From Myxococcales bacterium (GTDB taxonomy: Bacteria > Myxococcota > Myxococcia > Myxococcales > Anaeromyxobacteraceae), in assembly GCA_021806645.1 (NCBI GenBank), contig JAJZQX010000013.1, positions 62,001 to 126,000 of the forward strand: 64,000 bases of DNA, given 5' to 3'. Position numbers and translations under genes: made by a program. This document shows positions 31,467 to 40,265 of this stretch, one piece after another. How positions within the stretch are numbered: position 1 is the stretch's first letter; the number at the start of each line of letters is the position of its first letter. The notes below the pieces were generated by a model that saw nothing but the letters and a program-made list of their open reading frames with translations, ran no database searches and was not told where the DNA came from.

Positions 31467-32588
31467 CTACTTCACGATCTGGAACTTGCCGTCCTTGACC
31501 ACCTGCAGGGCGGCGCTGTGCTCGCCGTCACGGTCCTTGTTGAAGGCGAAGGTTCCGAGCGGCGTGGGCAGGCCCTTCACCTTGAGGAAGCCGGCCCGGA
31601 TGTCCTCGCGCCCGCCCTTGCCGCCGGAGAGCTTGATGGCCTCGGCGATGGCCAGGACCCCGGTGTAGGCCTGGGCGCAGAACTGGTCGGGATCGTGCTT
31701 GCGGTCGGCCATGGCCTTCTGGAAGGCGAGGTTGGCGGCGTCGGTGCTCGGCTTGTTCCAGGCGGTTCCGACGTAGACCCCCTCGGCGGCCGGGCCGGCG
31801 TTGGACATCAGCTTCGGGCTGTTGAAGCCGTTGCCGCCGAAGATGGGCCCCTGCCAGCCGAGCTGGCGGGCCTGGGTCACGATGCCGGAGGCGTTCTCCA
31901 CCAGCGCCGAGACCACCAGGATCTCCGGCTTGGCGGCCAGCAGCGCGGTGAGCTGCGCCGTGTAGTCCTTGTCCGGCTTGGCGAAGGTCTGGGTGCCCAC
32001 GGTCGTGGTGCCCATGGCCTCGAGGGCGGACTTCATCACCCCGTAGCCACCCTGCGTGAAGGCGTCGTCGTTCCCGTAGAGGACCGCGGCGCGCTTGAAG
32101 CCGAACTTGGCCTGGGCGGCCTTCAGGGCCGACGGGATGACCTGGGCCTCGGTGAGCGAGACGCGCCAGATGTAGGGGCCGATATCGGTGATCCCCTTGG
32201 GGAGGGTGTTGGAGATGGCGACCACCGGCACCTTGGCCCCCTGGGCGAGCGGGTCGGCGGCGGTGGCGGTGTTGGAGAGGGTGGGGCCGATGATAGCCGA
32301 GACCTTGTCCTTGTTGATGAACCGCTGGAAGACGGCGATCCCCTGCTCCTTGGTGGAGGCGTCGTCCTCGATGATCGCCTCGAGCTTGACGCCCTTGAGC
32401 CGGCCCGACTTGTTGATCTCGTCCACGGCGGCGAGGATGCCGGCCTTCTGCTGGGCGCCGTAGGCGGCGGCGGGGCCGGTGAGGCTGAGCGCGGCGCCGA
32501 TCTTGACGACGGTCGCGGCGCGCGCGGAGCCGGTGAGGAGCAGCGAGGCGGCGGCGAAGAACAGGGAAATCCTACCAGCGAGACGCAT
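31467..32588 (-). CDS. livK: LIV-type periplasmic amino-acid-binding protein
   Basis: Captures branched-chain or related amino acids for the LivHMGF importer. The 373-residue product has a signal peptide (MRLAGRISLFFAAASLLLTGSARA) and a mature start VVKIGAALSLTGPAAAYGAQQKAG, the Peripla_BP_6 signature. Later segments such as SAIIGPTLSNTATAADPLAQ and IGPYIWRVSLTEAQ complete the fold. I chose ATG 32588 because GGAGGAAT lies seven bases upstream and the signal peptide begins there. It is the first gene of the operon, next to a promoter with stacked palindromes. Substrates other than Leu/Ile/Val, including aromatic acids, are known in this family. Confidence 0.92.
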   Translation of the reverse strand: MRLAGRISLFFAAASLLLTGSARAATVVKIGAALSLTGPAAAYGAQQKAGILAAVDEINKSGRLKGVKLEAIIEDDASTKEQGIAVFQRFINKDKVSAIIGPTLSNTATAADPLAQGAKVPVVAISNTLPKGITDIGPYIWRVSLTEAQVIPSALKAAQAKFGFKRAAVLYGNDDAFTQGGYGVMKSALEAMGTTTVGTQTFAKPDKDYTAQLTALLAAKPEILVVSALVENASGIVTQARQLGWQGPIFGGNGFNSPKLMSNAGPAAEGVYVGTAWNKPSTDAANLAFQKAMADRKHDPDQFCAQAYTGVLAIAEAIKLSGGKGGREDIRAGFLKVKGLPTPLGTFAFNKDRDGEHSAALQVVKDGKFQIVK

Positions 32589-32622
32589 GGGTATTCCTCC
32601 AAGCGGTGGGTGACGAACGGTT

Positions 32623-32651
32623 TTCGTACGCCGCGCGGCGTTGCGCCGCAA
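32623..32651 (-). promoter_or_regulatory. candidate liv operon promoter
   Basis: On the minus strand, TTGCGG (32651-32646) and TACGAA (32628-32623) are separated by exactly 17 bp, about 35 bp before the binding-protein ATG. The spacer and -35 are covered by palindromes, which suggests repressor control. Confidence 0.45.
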
Positions 32652-32677
32652 GGGGCTTGGTTGCCGCGATGCGGCAA
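32628..32677. promoter_or_regulatory. three palindromes over the liv promoter
   Basis: A 14-bp perfect palindrome ACGCCGCGCGGCGT (32628-32641) fills the promoter spacer. TTGCGCCGCAA (32641-32651) covers the -35, and TTGCCGCGATGCGGCAA (32661-32677) lies just upstream. The last two share a TTGC/GCAA outline flanked by G and GG, so they may be two sites for one dimeric regulator. No regulator gene is adjacent. Confidence 0.5.
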
Positions 32678-32693
32678 GGCCTGCCGGTGAGGA

Positions 32694-33257
32694 CTACTCT
32701 GGGTCGGGGAGGATGAGCGCCTCGAGCGGCAGCCGATCGCTCGGCTGCTCCCGCGCGCGCAGCTTCTCCGGCAGGTCCTCGAGCCGTCCCGGAAGGCCGA
32801 CCGCGACCATCGCCTGCGGCTCCAGCCCCGCCGGCAGCGCCACCGCCGCCCGCGCCGCCTCGTGGTCGAAGCCGGCCATGGCATGGACCACCAGGCCGGA
32901 GATGGTCCCCTGCAGCGCCAGCGCCATCCAGGCCGCGCCGGCGTCGAACGGCGCGGTGGGGGCGGGCTTGCCGTCCTCGCGCACCACCCGGGCGCAGACC
33001 AGCACCAGCGCCCCGGCCCGCACGCACCATGCCCGGTTCCCCGGCTCCAGCGTGGCCAGGAGCCGCTCGAACGGCGGCGTGCCGGCCAGGCCGCAGGCGA
33101 AGCGCCAGGGCTGGCCGTTGCCGCCGGACGGCGCCCAGCGGGCCGCCTCCAGCAAGGTGAGGAGCTGGGCGCGGGCCAGCGGCGCCCCCGACATGGCGCG
33201 CGGCGACCAGCGGCGGAGGAAGAGCGGATCGATGGGATGTGCGGGCGTGCGGAGCAT
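32694..33257 (-). CDS. nitroreductase-family protein
   Basis: Predicted FMN-dependent oxidoreductase of 187 residues. The N-terminal RRWSPRAMSGAPLARAQLLTLLEAARWAPSGGNGQPWRF is the nitroreductase signature that binds FMN phosphate and reads like the DrgA/RdxA type. The central AAWMALALQGTISGLVVHAMAGFD and the late AMVAVGLPGRLEDLP also fit. It lies on the minus strand upstream of the liv promoter and downstream of asd, with 33 bp between it and asd. The physiological substrate is unknown. Confidence 0.9.
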   Translation of the reverse strand: MLRTPAHPIDPLFLRRWSPRAMSGAPLARAQLLTLLEAARWAPSGGNGQPWRFACGLAGTPPFERLLATLEPGNRAWCVRAGALVLVCARVVREDGKPAPTAPFDAGAAWMALALQGTISGLVVHAMAGFDHEAARAAVALPAGLEPQAMVAVGLPGRLEDLPEKLRAREQPSDRLPLEALILPDPE

Positions 33258-33290
33258 CCGCCCCTATCTAGCGAGCCCGCGGCGTCGGCG

Positions 33291-34379
<1,089 letters not shown>

Positions 34380-34470
34380 GACTCCTGTGCCTCCGAGGGT
34401 CTGCTGCGAGGGGGGCGCACGATACCAGACGGCCCCGCGGGGTGGCGAGCCGGGGCGTGGTCCCGGAGCG

Positions 34471-35376
34471 CTACTTCTTGCCGCGCTCGGCAAGCTGTCT
34501 ACGCAGGTGGCGCAGCACCAGCCCGTCCATCACGTCGCCCGGCTTGATCCGCCCCTCGAGGTTCTCCCAGCCCATCCAGTCCTCCAGCGCCAGCCGCGTG
34601 GCCGTGTCGTAGGCGCCGCTGGCCGGCCCCTTGTAGAAGCCGAGCTGGGTGAGCGAGGCTTGCAGCTCCTTCGCCAGCGCGCCGTCCACCTGCACCAGCT
34701 CGGTGGTGTCGCCGAAGTAGTACTGGTGGACGTCGGTGTAGAGCCGGCGCAGCTCGGTGATCGGCGCCGGCGAGTCGTCCACGCGCAGGTCCACCCAGGT
34801 GTCGTCCCCGCCCAGGTAGCCACCGCCGGGCCGGACCACCACCAGCGCCGCCGACTCCTGCCCGCGCCGGTCGCCGCCCGCCGCCTGGCCCGCCTCCAGC
34901 GCCAGGAGCAGCCGCTCCGCCAGCGGCTTCCCGCTGGTCACGGCCGCCTGGTAGGCGCGGGCCATCGCCTCGATGGTGGCGCGGCCGACGAGGATGTTCC
35001 CCTGCACCGCGAAGCCGTCGCCGACGATCGAGCCGGCGAAGTCCGGGCAGCGCTTGCCGGTCCAGCTGGCGGCCTTCCCCTTCGAGTCCACCAGCCCGAG
35101 CTGCCGCTCGTCGCGCCGCGGGTCGGCCGCCACCAGCCGCTTCAGGACCTCCTCGACCGGCACCCCGCTCGCCATCAGGTCGAGCGCCTCCTTCTTCCAC
35201 TGAACCTTGCCGAGCGCCTGCGTCGCCACCGCTCCGGCGCCGGCCCGCGCCGCCGGCACGATGGCGCCGACCGTCGGGAACTTCGACTGGACCGCCACGC
35301 CGAGCTGGCCGGTGCGGGCGTCGGCGGCGACGATGGAGAAGGTGCCGAGGGCGAGGGCGAGCAGGGCCGAGGTCAT
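34471..35376 (-). CDS. DUF1028 protein with C-terminal peptidoglycan-binding-like domain
   Basis: The 301-residue product has an N-terminal DUF1028 domain (about 10-215), an Ntn-hydrolase-like fold. It shows TFSIVAADARTGQLGVAVQSKFPTVGA, ALGKVQWKKEALDLM and SWTGKRCPDFAGSIVGDGFAVQGN. The C-terminal 70 residues (LTQLGFYKGPASGAYDTATRLALEDWMG) match a peptidoglycan-binding (PGBD) fold. The first residues may be a weak signal peptide. DUF1028 has no firm activity; the fusion suggests work at the cell wall. It is divergent from the peroxiredoxin gene and 91 bp upstream of asd on the same strand. Confidence 0.82.
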   Translation of the reverse strand: MTSALLALALGTFSIVAADARTGQLGVAVQSKFPTVGAIVPAARAGAGAVATQALGKVQWKKEALDLMASGVPVEEVLKRLVAADPRRDERQLGLVDSKGKAASWTGKRCPDFAGSIVGDGFAVQGNILVGRATIEAMARAYQAAVTSGKPLAERLLLALEAGQAAGGDRRGQESAALVVVRPGGGYLGGDDTWVDLRVDDSPAPITELRRLYTDVHQYYFGDTTELVQVDGALAKELQASLTQLGFYKGPASGAYDTATRLALEDWMGWENLEGRIKPGDVMDGLVLRHLRRQLAERGKK

Positions 35377-35396
35377 GGTTCCTCCGGGGGCGGCGC

Positions 35397-35425
35397 TTGA
35401 CGGCGCGCGGGTGGCCGCCTACCTG
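35397..35425 (+). promoter_or_regulatory. candidate peroxiredoxin promoter
   Basis: TTGACG (35397-35402) and TACCTG (35420-35425) are 17 bp apart, with the GTG start of the peroxiredoxin at 35443. The leader would be only about ten bases, and no clear Shine-Dalgarno is visible. Confidence 0.4.
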
Positions 35426-35442
35426 TACCTGATGGTGAGCGG

Positions 35443-35955
35443 GTGCTGAGCATTCTCGATGAGGCGCCCGACTTCAAGGCCAGTGGCCTGCGCGGGCGGG
35501 ACGAGCCGGTCGAGGTGCGCCTCTCGGACCTGCGCGGCGGCTGGGTGGTGCTCTTCTTCTATCCCCGGGACTTCACCCCGGTCTGCCCGACCGAGGTGCG
35601 CGAGCTCGGGAAGCGGCGAGCCGAGCTGGGGGCCGAGGTCCTCGGCCTCTCGGTCGACGACGTCGAGACGCACCGCCGCTGGATCGCCGAGGTGCTCGGC
35701 GAGGCGAGCTTCCCGCTGCTGGCCGACCCGGATGGCGCCATCGCCCGCGCCTACGGCGTGCGGCTGGCGGGAGCGGGGGTGGCGGCGCGCGCCACCTTCG
35801 CCGTCGATCCGGCGGGCGTGATCCAGTACGCCGCCGTCCACAACCTGAACGTGGGGCGGTCGAGCTCGGAGCTGGTGCGGGTCCTGGAGGCGCTGCGGAC
35901 CGGCGAGCCGGTCCCCGCCGGCTGGCAACCGGGCCAGCCGACGCTGGGCCGCTGA
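35443..35955 (+). CDS. AhpC/Prx1-type peroxiredoxin without the C-terminal resolving cysteine
   Basis: Thiol peroxidase that reduces peroxides, 170 residues. The peroxidatic cysteine is C48 in FTPVCPTE, the AhpC signature. The C-terminal motif that normally reads VCPA and carries the resolving cysteine reads GEPVPAGWQPG, with Val replacing Cys. No other Cys is seen, so it would act by a 1-Cys mechanism or use an external thiol. The start is GTG 35443; the ATG at 35432 encodes only five codons in another frame. It is divergent from the DUF1028 gene. Confidence 0.9.
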   Translation: MLSILDEAPDFKASGLRGRDEPVEVRLSDLRGGWVVLFFYPRDFTPVCPTEVRELGKRRAELGAEVLGLSVDDVETHRRWIAEVLGEASFPLLADPDGAIARAYGVRLAGAGVAARATFAVDPAGVIQYAAVHNLNVGRSSSELVRVLEALRTGEPVPAGWQPGQPTLGR

Positions 35956-35980
35956 CGCGGCGGCCCGAAGCCGCTCGCGG

Positions 35981-36190
35981 CTACTTGCCGCCGAGGAGCG
36001 AGATGGGCGTCACGCCCAGCGCCTTGGCGACCTTCTCCAGCATGTCGAGTGGCGGCGAACGCTGCCCCCGCTCGAGCATCGACACGTAGGAGACGGAGAT
36101 CCCGACCTTGTCGGCCAGGGTCTTCTGCGAGAGGTTCTTCTTGCCGCGGAGCTTCCGGACGTTACCGGCGAAGCGAGTCACGAGGTCCAT
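35981..36190 (-). CDS. small XRE-family DNA-binding protein
   Basis: The 69-residue product is just an HTH_3 domain: VRKLRGKKNLSQKTLADKVGISVSYVSMLERGQRSPPLDMLEKVAKALGV. Recognition helix SVSYVSMLERG is canonical. It has no sensor domain and would act as a repressor dimer. It is convergent with the peroxiredoxin gene, 25 bp apart, with a short hairpin (35969-35982) over its stop. It is upstream of nothing obvious it might control. Confidence 0.9.
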   Translation of the reverse strand: MDLVTRFAGNVRKLRGKKNLSQKTLADKVGISVSYVSMLERGQRSPPLDMLEKVAKALGVTPISLLGGK

Positions 36191-36241
36191 ACACGCTAGG
36201 TAACGCCGAAGCGCCCCGGAGGCAATCCCTTTTCGGTGTAC

Positions 36242-37390
36242 CTAGACGGATTCCGCCCTGAGCCGGGCCCCCACAAGGACGTGGAGCGCGAAGAGCGCGT
36301 CGGCCTCGGTGGCCAGTCCCTCGGGCAGGCGAGAGAGCCGGAGCAGCTTCAGGTACTCCCGCCCGTCGATGCCGAGCAGCGCCGCGCGGGCCGCGTCGGA
36401 GCGCTCGAGCACCTCGAGCCCGCCCAGCACGTCGGCGACGCCCTGCGCGGCGGCGCGGACCGCGGTGGTCGGCCTTCCGTCGCGAATCGCCTGCTCCACG
36501 TCGGCCAGCTGCCCGCTGCCGGTGGTGAAGAGGCGGGTGAAGGAGAGCGTGCCGCGCGCCGGCGGCGGCGCGATGCGGAGCGGCGCCGGCGGCTCCGGCG
36601 CCGGACCGGACGACAGCGGCGCCGAGAGCGTGAAGGCCTGCTTTCCGGCCAGGGTCGGCGCGGCGGCCGGCCCGGTGGGCCCTGGGGGCCGGGGCGCTGG
36701 TGGCGCTGGTGGCGTGGACCCGGGAGACGTGGACCCGGGAGGCGGCTCCGCATGGAGCGGATTGGGCGTGACGCCGGGTGACGTGCCACGGCGCGGCGGC
36801 GGTGCCGTCCTGGCGCTCAAGGCCGCCAGCACCTGCCGCGTCACCTCCTTGAGCGGCTCCATCACCCCCTCGCCGCGGCTGGCCACCGAGGGGAACTCGG
36901 GGCGGCCGCGGGGGTTGAGGGTGGCGCGCAGGCTGGCCACCGGCTCCGCGCCGGGGAGGTCGCGCTTGTTCCACTGGAAGGCGCAGGGGAACGTGGCCGG
37001 ATCGTGGCCCATGGCCTGCAGGTTCCGCTCCAGGCTGGCGAGCGACTCCTGGTTGGCGTCGGTGGCCGCGGCCTGGGAGTCGGCCACGAAGACCACGCCG
37101 TCGGCGCCGTTGAGCACCAGCTGGCGCGTCGCCTCGTAGAAGATCTGGCCGGGGACGGTGTAGAGCTGCAGCCGCAGCGTCAGCCCGTTGACCTGCTCGA
37201 CCGTGAGCGGCAGGAAGTCGAAGAAGAGGGTCCGGTCCCCCTCGGTGGCCAGCGAGACCAGCTGGCCGCGGGTCTCCGGGCGGACCGCGTCGTGGATGCT
37301 CTTCAGCGTGGTGGTCTTCCCCGAGAGGCCCGGGCCGTAATAGACGATCTTGGCCTGGATCTCCCGGGTGGCCTGGTTGATGGTAGACAC
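36242..37390 (-). CDS. MglA-like small GTPase with long Pro-rich C-terminal extension
   Basis: Ras-like GTPase of the MglA family, which sets polarity and motility in myxobacteria. The 382-residue product has an MglA-type G domain (1-195) with P-loop GPGLSGKTT, the MglA segment LVSLATEGDRTLFFDFLPL, G3 TVPGQIFY, GADGVVFVADSQ and G4 WNKRDLP. Residues about 200-300 are rich in Pro, Ser and Gly, and the last 80 are a helical domain. True MglA is about 195 residues, so this is a paralogue with an added module. I chose GTG 37390; the longer frame reads through argJ antisense. Only 27 bp separate it from the argJ start, so their promoters overlap. No mglB-like partner is adjacent. Confidence 0.85.
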   Translation of the reverse strand: MSTINQATREIQAKIVYYGPGLSGKTTTLKSIHDAVRPETRGQLVSLATEGDRTLFFDFLPLTVEQVNGLTLRLQLYTVPGQIFYEATRQLVLNGADGVVFVADSQAAATDANQESLASLERNLQAMGHDPATFPCAFQWNKRDLPGAEPVASLRATLNPRGRPEFPSVASRGEGVMEPLKEVTRQVLAALSARTAPPPRRGTSPGVTPNPLHAEPPPGSTSPGSTPPAPPAPRPPGPTGPAAAPTLAGKQAFTLSAPLSSGPAPEPPAPLRIAPPPARGTLSFTRLFTTGSGQLADVEQAIRDGRPTTAVRAAAQGVADVLGGLEVLERSDAARAALLGIDGREYLKLLRLSRLPEGLATEADALFALHVLVGARLRAESV

Positions 37391-37417
37391 GCGGGCCGAC
37401 TCTAGCAGGAGGACCGC

Positions 37418-38740
37418 ATGCCGAGCACCTCGCTGACCTTCGCCGACCGCGCCGCCCACCGGGCCTGGCTGGCCACCCAGGGGGGCCTCCCGCGCGGCTT
37501 CCGGGCCGGCGCCTCGGCGTTCGAGTTCACCCCCTTCGAGGTGGCCAAGCCGGCCCGCATGAAGCTGGCGCTGCTCACGCTGGACCGGCCGACCGGGGCC
37601 TTCGCAGCCCTCTTCACCCGGAACGCCTTCCCGGGCGCGCCGGTGCTGGTGGGGCGCCGCCGGCTCGGCGAGCCGCGGCTCGGCGCCGTGCTGGTCAACA
37701 ACAAGATCTCCAACGTCTGCGCCCCGGGCGGCGTCGAGGCCTCCGAGCGGCTCTGCGCCGAGGTGGCCCGGGCCCTGCGGCTCTCGCCCACCGAGGTGCT
37801 GCCCTCCTCCACCGGCGTCATCGGCTGGCGGCTCCCGGTCGAGGCGATGGTGGAGGCGCTGCCGGCGGCGGTGGCGTCGCTCCAGGGGCAGAGCATCCTC
37901 CCCGCGGCCGACGGCATCATGACCACCGACCTCTACCCGAAGGTCCGGCGCTTCGACCTGCCGGGCGGTGGTTCGATCGTCGGCATCGCCAAGGGGGCGG
38001 GGATGATCGAGCCGAACCTCGCCACCATGCTGGTCTACCTGCTCACCGACGCCGCCGTGGAACGCGAGGAGCTGCGCGCGGCGCTGGTGGCGGCCGTCGA
38101 GGTGAGCTTCAACGCCATCTCCATCGACTCCGACACCTCCACCAGCGACACGGTGGTGGCCCTGGCGTCGGGTGCGGCGGGGCCGGTGGACCGCACCGCG
38201 TTCCGGGCCGGGCTCACCCGGGTCTGCCGCGATCTGGCCGAGGACGTGGTCCGCAACGGCGAGGGGGTGCGCCACGTCATGCGGGTCACGGTGCGCGGCG
38301 CGCCCGACGCGGCGGCGGCGCGGGCGCTCGGCAAGGCGGTGGTCAACTCACCGCTCCTCAAGACGGCGGTGGCGGGGAACGACCCCAACGTCGGCCGGCT
38401 GGTGATGGCGCTCGGCAAGGAGGCCGGCGCGAAAGGCATGGCGCTCGACCCGGCCCGGGCCCGGCTCACCATGGGGGGCGAGCCGATCCTGGAGGGCGGC
38501 CTCTTCCAGCTCGACCGTGAGAAGGAGCGGCGGCTGACCGCCCACCTGGTCGCCGCCGAGCTCTACCCGCAGGCTCCGGCGGCCGACGGCATCACCTTCA
38601 GGCCGCCGGTCGACTTCCCGCGCCACGAGCGGTCGGTGGAGATCGGGATCGAGCTGGGCGCCGGGCCGGGAGCCGCCGAGGTGCTCGGCGCCGACCTCAC
38701 GCATGAGTACGTGACGGAGAACGCCGACTACAGGAGCTAG
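37418..38740 (+). CDS. argJ: bifunctional glutamate N-acetyltransferase/ornithine acetyltransferase ArgJ
   Basis: Recycles acetyl groups in arginine synthesis by transferring acetyl from acetylornithine to glutamate, and may also use acetyl-CoA. The 440-residue product shows SSTGVIGW, the self-cleavage region KGAGMIEPNLATMLVYLLTDA (the expected nucleophile is the Thr of LATM) and NDPNVGRLVMALGKEA. It ends ITFRPPVDFPR...THEYVTENADYRS, with the usual C-terminus. AGGAGG lies just before ATG 37418. It converges on the Deg-type protease gene, overlapping by four bases. Confidence 0.97.
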   Translation: MPSTSLTFADRAAHRAWLATQGGLPRGFRAGASAFEFTPFEVAKPARMKLALLTLDRPTGAFAALFTRNAFPGAPVLVGRRRLGEPRLGAVLVNNKISNVCAPGGVEASERLCAEVARALRLSPTEVLPSSTGVIGWRLPVEAMVEALPAAVASLQGQSILPAADGIMTTDLYPKVRRFDLPGGGSIVGIAKGAGMIEPNLATMLVYLLTDAAVEREELRAALVAAVEVSFNAISIDSDTSTSDTVVALASGAAGPVDRTAFRAGLTRVCRDLAEDVVRNGEGVRHVMRVTVRGAPDAAAARALGKAVVNSPLLKTAVAGNDPNVGRLVMALGKEAGAKGMALDPARARLTMGGEPILEGGLFQLDREKERRLTAHLVAAELYPQAPAADGITFRPPVDFPRHERSVEIGIELGAGPGAAEVLGADLTHEYVTENADYRS

Positions 38741-40257
38741 GGCCTGGCGACCCTGGCGGCCCAGATCTTCATCAGCTCCGGCGTCCCCTGCGACCGGATG
38801 CCGCTGTCGGTGAGCAGTTCCTCGGTGGCCGCGGCCACCTCCTTGCGCGAGAAGACGATCGCCTCGCCGTTGCGCCGGTCGAAGTCCACGGTGATGAACT
38901 CACCCTTGGCGTCGCGCAGCAGCTCCACGGCGTGGCGCAGGTTCTTCACCGCGACGCCGTTGATGGTCTTCACCACCGCGCCCTGCGGCGAGTCGTAGCC
39001 CTTGGCCAGCCGGTGCGGCAGGAACGGCGCCGGCACCACCACCAGCTCCTCGTCCGGGAAGGCCGGCGGGTCGAGCATCCGGTTGATGAGCGGGCTCCCG
39101 AACATGTTGGCCATGGACCCGCGGCCGCTGGTGGAGATGAGCTGCTGCGAGGCCACCGAGAGGACCACCGGGCCGTAGATGAAGTAGGGCGGGTAGGTCC
39201 CCTGTAGGTCGGGCACCATCACCCGCCGCTGGAGGTTGACCGGCAGCTGCACGGCCAGCGGCTTGCCGGCGCGGATGACGGAGAGCGCCACCTTCCCGTC
39301 CCTGGCCTGCCTCTGCACCAGGTACTGGAAGCGGACCCGCAGGTTGGGACCGAGGTGGACCATCCCCTGGTCGTCCACCGGCGTGTCGCCGATGCGGGTG
39401 ATGACGTCCCACTCCTTGAGCGGGCTCGGCTTGCCGAAGGGCTCGTGCACCACCATGCCCGAGACGCCCCGCTCCAGCTTGAGGAAGGCGCGCAGCGCCG
39501 GGTTCTCCAGCGTCTGCAACTCGTCGTGCATGGCCGGCTTGCCGTCGTAGCGGCCGTCGGCCACGTCGCGCAGGAAGAGCTCGATCTCCTCGTTGGGGAT
39601 GATGTAACCGATGTTCTGGGCGCCGCCGAGCGTGCTGAAGGCCAGCCCGATCATCCGGTCGCCCACCACCGCCGGGCCGCCGCTGTTGCCGGGGTTGATG
39701 GCGGCGTCGATCTGGATGCGCAGCCCGGCCACCGGGAAGTTGTAGGAGGTGAACTCGATGCGCGAGACGATCCCCTTGGTGATGGAGAGGTTGCTGCCAC
39801 CGGTGGGGTAGCCGTAGGCCATCACCGCGTCCTTCACGTCGGGCAACGCGGTGAGCCGGGAGAGCGGCGGGTGCTTGTCGAAGAAGGACTCGTCGTCGAG
39901 CTTGAGCAGGGCCAGGTCGATGCCCGGCGCGATGGCCACCACCGTGGCCGACACCTTGTCGCCGGCCTGGTGCGCCTGAACCTGCACCTGGCTGGCGTAG
40001 AGCACCACGTGGGCGTTGGTGAGGATCCGCTTCCCCTCCACCACCACGCCGCTGCCGGTCGCCTCGGCCGGCGAGCCCTTGGCCCAGGGCCTGGCCACGT
40101 CAGGGGCGCGGATGGTGGAGAAGATCTTCACCACCGAGCTCTCGACGGAGCCAGGCGCGGTGATCGCGACCGGCGCGGCGGCCGCCTCGGCCAGGGCGAG
40201 GCCGGGCAGCAGCGCGGGGAGCAGGAGCAGGCAGGAGCGGAGGCGCATGTGGGTCAT
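38737..40257 (-). CDS. periplasmic Deg/HtrA-type serine protease with PDZ-like domains
   Basis: Trypsin-like protease of envelope quality control, 506 residues. It has a signal peptide (about 1-28) and the triad H83 (LTNAHVV), D114 (IDLALLKL) and S192 (NPGNSGGP). The region QNIGYIIPNEEIELFL resembles the Deg9/Deg10-like group more than E. coli DegP. The remainder contains PDZ-like segments (about 270-340 with WDVITRIGDTPV; about 415-470 with GAVVKTINGVAVKNL). ATG 40257 or 40248 could start; I gave the longer. It lies eight bases after the aminotransferase stop, so the two may be co-transcribed. Confidence 0.88.
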   Translation of the reverse strand: MTHMRLRSCLLLLPALLPGLALAEAAAAPVAITAPGSVESSVVKIFSTIRAPDVARPWAKGSPAEATGSGVVVEGKRILTNAHVVLYASQVQVQAHQAGDKVSATVVAIAPGIDLALLKLDDESFFDKHPPLSRLTALPDVKDAVMAYGYPTGGSNLSITKGIVSRIEFTSYNFPVAGLRIQIDAAINPGNSGGPAVVGDRMIGLAFSTLGGAQNIGYIIPNEEIELFLRDVADGRYDGKPAMHDELQTLENPALRAFLKLERGVSGMVVHEPFGKPSPLKEWDVITRIGDTPVDDQGMVHLGPNLRVRFQYLVQRQARDGKVALSVIRAGKPLAVQLPVNLQRRVMVPDLQGTYPPYFIYGPVVLSVASQQLISTSGRGSMANMFGSPLINRMLDPPAFPDEELVVVPAPFLPHRLAKGYDSPQGAVVKTINGVAVKNLRHAVELLRDAKGEFITVDFDRRNGEAIVFSRKEVAAATEELLTDSGIRSQGTPELMKIWAARVARP

Positions 40258-40265
40258 CTCGTGGG

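Noticed and set aside
35432-35449. ATG 35432 as peroxiredoxin start
   Set aside because: It leads to a stop after five codons; the peroxiredoxin frame begins at GTG 35443.
36700-36760. Short direct repeat of GTGGACCCGGGAG in the MglA-like tail
   Set aside because: Two copies within a Pro/Ser/Gly-coding linker; simple expansion of low-complexity coding DNA, not a CRISPR or mobile element.
36242-38275. 677-residue frame extending the MglA-like gene upstream
   Set aside because: The upstream part lies antisense to argJ and has no domain; the GTPase begins at GTG 37390.
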